Source: Paracoccaceae bacterium
GTDB taxonomy: Bacteria; Pseudomonadota; Alphaproteobacteria; Rhodobacterales; Rhodobacteraceae
Assembly (NCBI GenBank): GCA_007123625.1
Contig: SKKS01000021.1
Span: forward strand, 1-5,531
Direction of reading: 5' to 3'
DNA length: 5,531 nt
The number at the start of each line of letters is the position of its first letter. Position 1 is the stretch's first letter. A model generated the notes under the pieces. It was not told the origin of the DNA. It searched no databases and was given only the letters and a program-made list of their open reading frames with translations. A program made the position numbers and the translations under genes. This document shows, one piece after another, positions 1 to 4,645 of this stretch.

Positions 1-738
1 GAAAATGTTGCGGCCTTCATCGCGGAACCCGTGCAGGGCGCAGGCGGGGTGATCATCCCGCCCGAAACCTACTGGCCCGAAATCCAGCGCATCGTCGCGA
101 AATACGGCATCCTGCTGATCGCGGATGAGGTGATCACCGGCTTCGGGCGGACGGGCCACTGGTTCGGGTCACAGGGCTATGGCATCCAGCCGCATATCAT
201 GACCATCGCCAAGGGGCTGTCTTCGGGCTATCAGCCCATCGGTGGCTCCATCGTCTGCGACGAGATAGCCCACACCATCGGGCAGGATGAATTCAACCAC
301 GGCTATACCTATTCCGGACATCCGGTCGCGGCGGCGGTGGCGCTGGAAAACCTGCGCATCCTCGACGAAGAGGGGATCGTGGATCGTGTCCGCACCCGGA
401 CCGCGCCCTATCTGGCGCAGGCCTGGGCGAAGCTGGCCGACCATCCGCTGGTGGGCGAGGCCGTCAGTTGCGGAATGATGGCGTCGATGGCGCTGACCCC
501 GGACAAGGCCGCGCGCGCGCGCTTCGCGTCCGAGGCCGGCACCGTGGGCTATATCTGCCGCGAGCGGTGCTTTGCCAACAATCTGGTGATGCGCCATGTG
601 TCCGATCGCATGATCATTTCGCCGCCGCTGGTAATCACGCCCGCCGACATTGACGAGGTGATCGCCCGCGCGACGCAGGCGCTGGATGAAACCCTCGCCA
701 TTGTGCAGCAAAAGGGCATGATGCAGTCTGCGGCCTGA
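1..738 (+). CDS. Class III (omega) aminotransferase, C-terminal part, 5' truncated by window edge
   Basis: The reading frame is open from base 1 and ends at TGA 736-738, giving the last 245 residues of the protein. Family members usually have about 450 residues, so nearly half is missing on the left. Visible fold-type I PLP motifs, counted from the first codon, are EPVQGAGG (9-16), ADEVITGFGRTG (41-52, with Asp42 expected to contact the PLP ring nitrogen) and AKGLSSGYQPIGG (70-82), in which Lys71 is the Schiff-base lysine. GYTYSGHP (101-108) is typical of omega-amino acid or diamine:pyruvate transaminases (SpuC-like) and related 'aspartate aminotransferase family' proteins. The enzyme is cytoplasmic and moves an amino group from an amine or omega-amino acid to a keto acid. 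The exact substrate cannot be read from this part. An internal GTG at 31 falls inside a conserved motif and is not the true start. The next gene is convergent, 27 bases away. Confidence 0.93.
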   Translation, partial: ENVAAFIAEPVQGAGGVIIPPETYWPEIQRIVAKYGILLIADEVITGFGRTGHWFGSQGYGIQPHIMTIAKGLSSGYQPIGGSIVCDEIAHTIGQDEFNHGYTYSGHPVAAAVALENLRILDEEGIVDRVRTRTAPYLAQAWAKLADHPLVGEAVSCGMMASMALTPDKAARARFASEAGTVGYICRERCFANNLVMRHVSDRMIISPPLVITPADIDEVIARATQALDETLAIVQQKGMMQSAA

Positions 739-765
739 GCCGCGCGCCTGATCCTGCGCTTTCGG

Positions 766-1104
766 TCAGAACAGCGCCCCCGCATCCGGTCTCGCAGGGG
801 CGTCCGAAATCACCGCCGGGGCGCTGGCGGCCAGAGCCTCGGCCATGATCGCGGTCAGCACCGCGATATGCCGCGCCGGTCGCCAGACGGCATCGCGCTG
901 CTGGCGCATCTCCTCAAGCCGCGCCTCGACCGCCAGAAGCAACGTCAAGGCCGCCAATGGTGGGGGCGGCGGGCCGTCATGGTGGCCGCGCAGCGCCAGC
1001 CGCAACGCCGTATCGCGGCGATAGTCATCCAGTCCGAAGCGCGCGGCGCTTACCAGAATGCGCGGGCGGCGCAGCCTGCGCAGGGATTCCATCGGATGGC
1101 GCAT
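766..1104 (-). CDS. DUF6477-like small protein, divergent from the GafA-like gene
   Basis: This encodes 112 residues of unknown function. The N-terminal block SLRRLRRPRILVSAARFGLDDYRRD (residues 7-31) and the later block RPARHIAVLTAIMAEA (75-90) match my memory of DUF6477, a small family of Rhodobacterales; I could not check this. Between them lie a run of five prolines (45-49) and a helical, charged stretch (58-70). There is no signal peptide or membrane segment, so it should be cytoplasmic. I chose the ATG at 1104 because GAGGGAG lies six bases upstream on the minus strand. The ATG at 1134 would add ten residues without such a site, and an ATG at 1092 is also possible. The gene is read away from the GafA-like regulator across a shared 205-base promoter region and converges with the aminotransferase gene. 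No catalytic motif is visible. A link to gene transfer agent control is inferred from position only. Confidence 0.8.
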   Translation of the reverse strand: MRHPMESLRRLRRPRILVSAARFGLDDYRRDTALRLALRGHHDGPPPPPLAALTLLLAVEARLEEMRQQRDAVWRPARHIAVLTAIMAEALAASAPAVISDAPARPDAGALF

Positions 1105-1110
1105 CTCACT

Positions 1111-1117
1111 CTCCCTC
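1111..1117 (-). promoter_or_regulatory. Shine-Dalgarno site of the DUF6477-like gene
   Basis: On the minus strand this reads GAGGGAG, six bases before the ATG at 1104. It decides the start over the in-frame ATG at 1134, which has no comparable purine block upstream. Confidence 0.7.
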
Positions 1118-1187
1118 AACCAGGTGGCGATCATTCTGCCACGTCGTGGAGGGTGTTGCGCTGCGTTTCCCGAGGCGTTCGTAGCCT

Positions 1188-1203
1188 TTAACGCTGTTTA
1201 AAC
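1188..1203. promoter_or_regulatory. TTAA-N6-TTAAAC element, degenerate CtrA-like site or other operator
   Basis: The bases read TTAACGCTGTTTAAAC, with two TTAA tetramers six bases apart instead of the seven of a CtrA site. The right half is the perfect 8-base palindrome GTTTAAAC (1196-1203). It sits between the stronger CtrA-like box and the start of the minus-strand gene, so it could serve that gene, act as a weak second CtrA half-site pair, or be bound by another regulator. The evidence is only the pattern and the position. Confidence 0.3.
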
Positions 1204-1236
1204 TTTGGAAACGATCCTTGCATTTCACGACAAATG

Positions 1237-1252
1237 TTAACGAACCCGTAAC
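1237..1252 (+). promoter_or_regulatory. Candidate CtrA-binding box upstream of the GafA-like gene
   Basis: The bases read TTAACGAACCCGTAAC, that is TTAA-N7-GTAAC. The CtrA response regulator of Alphaproteobacteria recognises TTAA-N7-TTAAC, so only one defined base differs. With the preceding G, the left half is the palindrome GTTAAC. The box lies about 57 bases before the chosen ATG at 1310, a plausible distance for an activator site overlapping a -35 region. CtrA is known to be needed for gene transfer agent and flagellar gene expression in Rhodobacter capsulatus. Binding here is inferred from the sequence alone. Confidence 0.55.
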
Positions 1253-1278
1253 TTAAGCAACCGATGGTTGAGGTGCTC

Positions 1279-1317
1279 ATGGACGCTGTCAAGGGACGAG
1301 GTGCAGGGCATGGCTGA
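1279..1317 (+). other. Possible short leader reading frame overlapping the GafA-like start
   Basis: An ATG at 1279 follows GAGG (1270-1273) at a good distance and opens a 12-codon frame (MDAVKGRGAGHG) that ends with TGA at 1315-1317, a few bases inside the GafA-like gene, which starts at 1310 in another frame. A second ATG in the same frame at 1264 would give 17 codons but lacks a clear ribosome site. The overlap would allow translational coupling. Such frames also arise by chance, and no homology supports it. Confidence 0.25.
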
Positions 1318-2425
1318 GGGCGAAGCGGCGAATATCCGGCAGATCGGACGACTGCCTGACTGGGTACCCGATGCGGTGCGCCTGTACCTTTCCCATATAA
1401 CCGAAGGGCAGTCACTGCGCGCGATTGCCCGCGAACGGGGCTGCCATGCCTCGACCGTGTTGCGACAGGTACGCAGGTTCGAAAACCGTCGGGACGATCC
1501 GCTGGTGGACGAAGCGCTCAATCGTCTTGGCGGTCGGGCCGAACCGGCGACACCCTGCCAGCAGCAAGAGGACAGCCCACCCATGACAATCGCACTCCGA
1601 GAGGCCACGCCCTCCGTCGTCGATGCCCGGACATTGGAAAACGCCGCGCCGCGTATCCTGCCACTCCTGGCCGCCCCCGGGGCGATCCTGGCGATTGCCC
1701 CGGACATGGAAAAGGCCGTGGTCATGCGCGAGGATGCCGACGGCAATGCCCTGCGCACGGCGATCATGGACCGACAGGTGGCCGAGGCTTTCGCGCTCAA
1801 GGAATGGATTGTCTGCAAGCGTCCGGGGCGCGTGGTCAGTTATGCGCTTGCGCCCGCAGGCCGCGCCGAGCTTGCACGGCTGATCGCCGCCGGGCGGGCG
1901 GCGGCTGCATCCCCGGTCGGCGGTGCCAAGGATGATGGCGCCGGGGACAGCGTGCGCCGGATGCGCTACGGTCTGCCCGAAAGCCCGGTCGCCGCGCTGG
2001 CACGCAGGCGTGATCGCGGCGGGGTGCCGTTCCTGGCACCCGCTCTGGTGTCCGCCGCCGAACGCCTGCAGGAAGATTTCGAACTGGCCCGCACCGGCAC
2101 CCCGGTCGATTGCCCCGAAGCGTGGGAGCGCCTTCTGGCGGACGTCGAGCCTGCGGATGCCGACGCCCTGAGCGCGCGGGGCGGCGCCGGTGTGCTGGAC
2201 CGGGCGCGAGCCGCGCGCGCGCGTGTCGCGGTGGCCCTGCGCGAGCTTGGCCCGGGCCTTGCAGACATGGCCTTGCGTTGCTGCTGCTACCGCGAGGGGT
2301 TGGAGACCGCCGAGAGGCAACTGGGCTGGTCGGCGCGGTCAGGAAAGATCGTGCTGCGCATCGCGCTGCAACGGTTGAAGCGCCACTACGATACCCTGGG
2401 CCACGACCACAAGATGATCGGCTGA
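1310..2425 (+). CDS. gafA: GafA-like transcription activator with DUF6456-like C-terminus (putative gene transfer agent activator)
   Basis: This encodes a 371-residue cytoplasmic regulator. Residues 20-56 form a helix-turn-helix (core EGQSLRAIARERGCHASTV, 32-50) followed by a basic stretch, reminiscent of DnaA domain IV. Residues 133-193 look like a winged helix of MarR type, with KEWIVCKRPGRVVSYAL before APAGRAELARLI. Residues 225-361 match my memory of DUF6456, including SPVAALARRRDRGG, ERLQEDFELARTG and a final block LGPGLADMALRCCCYREGLETAERQLGWSARSGKIVLRIALQRL that resembles sigma factor region 4. An N-terminal helix-turn-helix joined to a sigma-4-like end is the architecture reported for Rhodobacter capsulatus GafA (rcc01865), which turns on the gene transfer agent cluster and contacts the RNA polymerase omega subunit; Caulobacter splits the function between GafY and GafZ. 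I chose ATG 1310 because GAGG (1298-1301) lies eight bases upstream. A TTG at 1268 would add 14 unlikely residues. A CtrA-like box precedes the gene. The domain match is firm; the GafA identity is inference. Confidence 0.7.
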   Translation: MAEGEAANIRQIGRLPDWVPDAVRLYLSHITEGQSLRAIARERGCHASTVLRQVRRFENRRDDPLVDEALNRLGGRAEPATPCQQQEDSPPMTIALREATPSVVDARTLENAAPRILPLLAAPGAILAIAPDMEKAVVMREDADGNALRTAIMDRQVAEAFALKEWIVCKRPGRVVSYALAPAGRAELARLIAAGRAAAASPVGGAKDDGAGDSVRRMRYGLPESPVAALARRRDRGGVPFLAPALVSAAERLQEDFELARTGTPVDCPEAWERLLADVEPADADALSARGGAGVLDRARAARARVAVALRELGPGLADMALRCCCYREGLETAERQLGWSARSGKIVLRIALQRLKRHYDTLGHDHKMIG

Positions 2426-2758
2426 TCGGTCCGCACGCTGCGCCCCCTTGCCTCCGTCCCGCCGCGTTCGCCGCGTCGCGCATGGCCAAGGCGCCACATC
2501 GGCTCATGGAAGATGCTTTGCCCCAGTGTCCCGATGGTGATGCCAAGGTCCGGGCAGATCCTGAGCACGCGCACAGGCCGGTCGGCGGATGTCAATTGCG
2601 CTTTGGGTGGGCGCGACATGCGGGCACCGCTCGGCACTAATTTGCCAAAGGCAGGCCGAATGAAATGCGCCTGGATCGCATGGATGGTATGCCGAGAGCC
2701 TGCAGTCTGGACACACGTCTTCAGAGAGGGCGAAAAGGTGCCAGATGGGGGGAAGGCG
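2426..2758. other. Gene-poor spacer of 333 bases with an unconvincing minus-strand frame
   Basis: I see no convincing gene, tRNA, repeat or rho-independent terminator here. The best candidate is a minus-strand frame from ATG 2619 to TAG at 2386-2388, about 77 codons, beginning MSRPPKAQLTSADRPVRVLRI. Codon third positions in its first half are mostly G or C, as in a real gene. However, it has no clear ribosome site, no family I recognise, and its last 40 bases lie antisense to the 3' end of the GafA-like gene. It could be a decayed gene remnant or chance. The promoter of the hydrolase gene should be in the right half, but I could not place it. Confidence 0.5.
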
Positions 2759-3559
2759 ATGAATGGTCTCCTGAAACTGATCCTGTTTTTGGTGCTGTGT
2801 TACGCGGGCGTGGTGTTGCTGCTGGCGCTTGCGCAGACGGCGCTGATCTTTCCGCGCTGGGCCATGAGCGGCGCGGTCACCCCTTTGCCAGCCGGGGCGC
2901 AGGAGCTGCGCGTGGCGCGTCCAGGGGGCGTCGAACTGGTTGGCGTCGACCTGCCGGGTTCGGACCCGGATCTGCCGGTGGTGCTGGGCTTTGGCGGCAA
3001 CGCGTGGCCCGCCGATGCGCTGGCGGCGCAGCTGCGGGCGATCCTGCCTGCACACCGGATCGTCGTCTTTCACTATCGCGGCTACGGACCATCGGGGGGG
3101 CGGCCTTCGGCGGCGGCGCTGAAGGATGATGCGCTGGCGATTCATGACGCGCTCGCCGTGCCCGAGGTGGTGGCCGTGGGCCTGAGCCTGGGCGCCGGGC
3201 CTGCGACGCATCTGGCTGCGCGGCGCCCGTTGGCAGGGCTGGTACTGGTCACGCCGTTCGATTCTCTGCGCGCACTGGTGCAGGTGCACTACCCTTGGGT
3301 TCCGGTGCGCTGGCTGCTTCGCCACCGTATGGAGGTGGGCTTGGATCTGGCGCAGGTCACGGTGCCGGTGGCACTGATCGCCGCCGGGGCGGACACGGTC
3401 ATCCCGCCCGCGCGCACCGCGCCCCTGCGCGACCGCGCCGGGAAGCTGGTGTTCGATGTGACGGTCCCGGGCGCCGGGCACAACGACCTCTATGCGCGCG
3501 CGGAGTTCGCGCAGGCCCTGCGCGCTGCGATGCACGCGATTGCGGGTGAGGCGCGCTGA
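2759..3559 (+). CDS. Membrane-anchored alpha/beta hydrolase
   Basis: This encodes a 266-residue serine hydrolase of the alpha/beta fold, of the BEM46/ABHD13-17 kind with an N-terminal anchor. Residues 4-29 are one hydrophobic segment, so the catalytic domain probably faces the periplasm or the outer side of the inner membrane. The strand LPVVLGFGGNAW (72-83) carries the expected oxyanion-hole turn, followed by HYRGYGPSGGRPS (105-117). The nucleophile elbow is GLSLG with Ser143, the acid is probably Asp212 in AGADTVIPP, and the base is His241 in GAGHNDL, so the full triad is present. The substrate is unknown; esterase or thioesterase activity is likely for the family. ATG 2759 is preceded by a G-rich purine block. 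GTG 2738, seven bases after AGAGAGGG, would add seven residues and is a serious alternative. The gene stands alone between two spacers on the same strand as its neighbours. Confidence 0.87.
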   Translation: MNGLLKLILFLVLCYAGVVLLLALAQTALIFPRWAMSGAVTPLPAGAQELRVARPGGVELVGVDLPGSDPDLPVVLGFGGNAWPADALAAQLRAILPAHRIVVFHYRGYGPSGGRPSAAALKDDALAIHDALAVPEVVAVGLSLGAGPATHLAARRPLAGLVLVTPFDSLRALVQVHYPWVPVRWLLRHRMEVGLDLAQVTVPVALIAAGADTVIPPARTAPLRDRAGKLVFDVTVPGAGHNDLYARAEFAQALRAAMHAIAGEAR

Positions 3560-3571
3560 GGAATGGCGCTT

Positions 3572-3608
3572 CAGATCATCGCAAGATCAAGGACCCGCGC
3601 CTGATCTG
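3572..3608. repeat. 7-base inverted repeat after the hydrolase gene
   Basis: CAGATCA (3572-3578) and TGATCTG (3602-3608) are perfect inverted copies separated by 23 bases, with another GATC in between. They lie just after the hydrolase stop codon. There is no T-run after the second arm, so it is a poor rho-independent terminator. It could be an operator or chance. Confidence 0.25.
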
Positions 3609-3826
3609 GGTGACGCCTGTCGACCGGCGAATTCTGCGGCCCGCGCGCGTTCATGGTTACCCTTTGTCAACAGCTTTGCCCTTAGGGTTGCACAGGCCTC
3701 AGGCAGAAGTTGAGCCATATGCACCAGAACGGCATCGGATTCCCTGCTTCCAGACCCGCAAGGCGGCGCATCAAAGCGTGCCTGTCCCCTTGCGGGCGGT
3801 ATCCCTGGCGCGGGCCGGACCGCAGA

Positions 3827-4645
3827 ATGCGGGAACTTCCGGCGCAGTCGTCCCTGCGTGGGCTGCGGATTATGCCCGCGCATCCAGGCGCGCTGCTTGC
3901 CCTTGCGGCGTTCGCCGCGCTGGCATCGGTCCCCGCGCTGGCCGAGGGGCGCGACGCCGCGTCCCGACTGTGCGAAGCCGCCGCCCGAACCGCTGCGCAG
4001 CGCCACGGCGTGCCGGCACCGGTGCTGCTGGCCGTGGCGCATGTTGAAACAGGGCGCGCCGATCGGACCGGCAGGGTTCGTCCCTGGCCCTGGGCCATCA
4101 ATATGGCGGGGCAGGGTGCGTGGCCGCGCAGCAGGGCCGACGCGCTGGAACTGGCGCGCTCCGCAGTCCAGAAGGGGCGGCGCAACATCGACCTGGGCTG
4201 TTTCCAGATCAACTACCGCTGGCACGGGGCGCAATTTGCCTCGCTCGACCAGATGCTTGATCCGGACCGCAACGCCGATTACGCGGCGCGAATGCTGGCC
4301 GATCTGAATGCCCGCTACGGGTCGTGGTCGGTCGCAGCGGGGGCCTATCACTCGACCACGCCGCATCTCGCCACGCAGTACCGCGCTCGTTTCGACACTG
4401 CGCTGGCTGCTGCCCGAAGTGAAGCGCCCGCAGCGCTGCCCCCCGTACCAATTCGGGCCGGGCGGGCGCGCACCTGGGTCGCCCCGGAAGGCGCGCGCGC
4501 GTTGTTCGATACCGGGCCCGCGCAGCAGGGGCTGCAGGCGCCGGGTTCTCTGCTGGCGCAACTGGCCGTTTCAGGCGCGCGTCCATCCGCAGTTCCGGCC
4601 GCGCCCGCGTCGGCGGGCGCCATCGCGCTGGAGGCATGGCGATGA
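3827..4645 (+). CDS. Secreted lytic transglycosylase (SLT domain), flagellum-associated
   Basis: This encodes a 272-residue periplasmic peptidoglycan lytic transglycosylase with a goose-type lysozyme fold. A signal peptide covers residues 1-39: basic start, hydrophobic run GALLALAAFAALASVPALA, likely cleavage after ALA39. The SLT domain (about 46-192) has the catalytic glutamate Glu74 in LLAVAHVETGR, the GCFQINY motif (124-130) and AAGAYHS (170-176) at the substrate-binding site. The last 75 residues or so are rich in alanine and proline with no recognised domain. The start is uncertain: ATG 3827 keeps arginines before the hydrophobic run, ATG 3872 would leave almost no basic residues, and TTG 3710 or ATG 3719 would add a long unlikely leader. 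The TGA stop overlaps the flhA ATG, so the two genes are translationally coupled. The likely role is opening the cell wall for the growing flagellar rod, comparable to SltF of Rhodobacter sphaeroides, though orthology is unproven. Confidence 0.85.
   Translation: MRELPAQSSLRGLRIMPAHPGALLALAAFAALASVPALAEGRDAASRLCEAAARTAAQRHGVPAPVLLAVAHVETGRADRTGRVRPWPWAINMAGQGAWPRSRADALELARSAVQKGRRNIDLGCFQINYRWHGAQFASLDQMLDPDRNADYAARMLADLNARYGSWSVAAGAYHSTTPHLATQYRARFDTALAAARSEAPAALPPVPIRAGRARTWVAPEGARALFDTGPAQQGLQAPGSLLAQLAVSGARPSAVPAAPASAGAIALEAWR
4630..4634 (+). promoter_or_regulatory. Shine-Dalgarno site of flhA inside the transglycosylase gene
   Basis: GGAGG ends seven bases before ATG 4642. An in-frame ATG at 4636 has only one base of spacing from this site, so 4642 is the better start for flhA. 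Confidence 0.75.

Larger units (their letters stand above)
1105..1309. promoter_or_regulatory. Divergent intergenic promoter region between the DUF6477-like and GafA-like genes
   Basis: These 205 bases separate two genes read in opposite directions and must hold the promoters of both. Bases from about 1185 to 1260 are clearly richer in A and T than the surrounding genes and contain three TTAA tetramers (1188-1191, 1198-1201, 1237-1240) plus a fourth at 1253-1256. I could not place convincing sigma-70 -35/-10 pairs on either strand. A short reading frame near the right end runs into the start of the GafA-like gene and is listed separately. Confidence 0.7.

Noticed and set aside
739..765. Bidirectional terminator between the convergent aminotransferase and DUF6477-like genes
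   Set aside because: The 27-base gap has no convincing stem-loop or T-run; termination must work another way or lie within the genes.
1268..1309. TTG start at 1268 for the GafA-like gene
   Set aside because: The added residues (LRCSWTLSRDEVQG) look non-native, and the ATG at 1310 has a GAGG site at normal spacing.
1412..2320. A 302-codon minus-strand open frame across the regulator gene
   Set aside because: It is antisense to a clear coding gene with recognised domains; its composition (Arg, His, Gly and Gln rich, no motifs) is that of a GC-rich shadow frame.
2504..3535. A 343-codon minus-strand open frame across the hydrolase gene
   Set aside because: The plus-strand hydrolase has an intact catalytic triad, while the minus frame is Arg/His/Gln-rich without any family motif.
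3556..3574. Small hairpin (CTGAGG / CTTCAG) at the hydrolase stop codon as a terminator
   Set aside because: The stem is only six pairs including a G-T wobble, and no T-run follows.
3655..3675. GTTACCCTTTGTCAAC as another CtrA-type box before the transglycosylase
   Set aside because: Both halves (TTAC and CAAC) deviate from TTAA, with three mismatches in total, too many to claim.
3710..3826. Upstream starts (TTG 3710, ATG 3719) for the transglycosylase
   Set aside because: They would place about 37-39 Arg/Pro/Cys-rich residues before an otherwise normal signal peptide.
3587..4561. A 324-codon minus-strand open frame across the transglycosylase gene
   Set aside because: The plus strand carries the signal peptide and SLT motifs; the antisense frame is low-complexity and Arg/Gly-rich.
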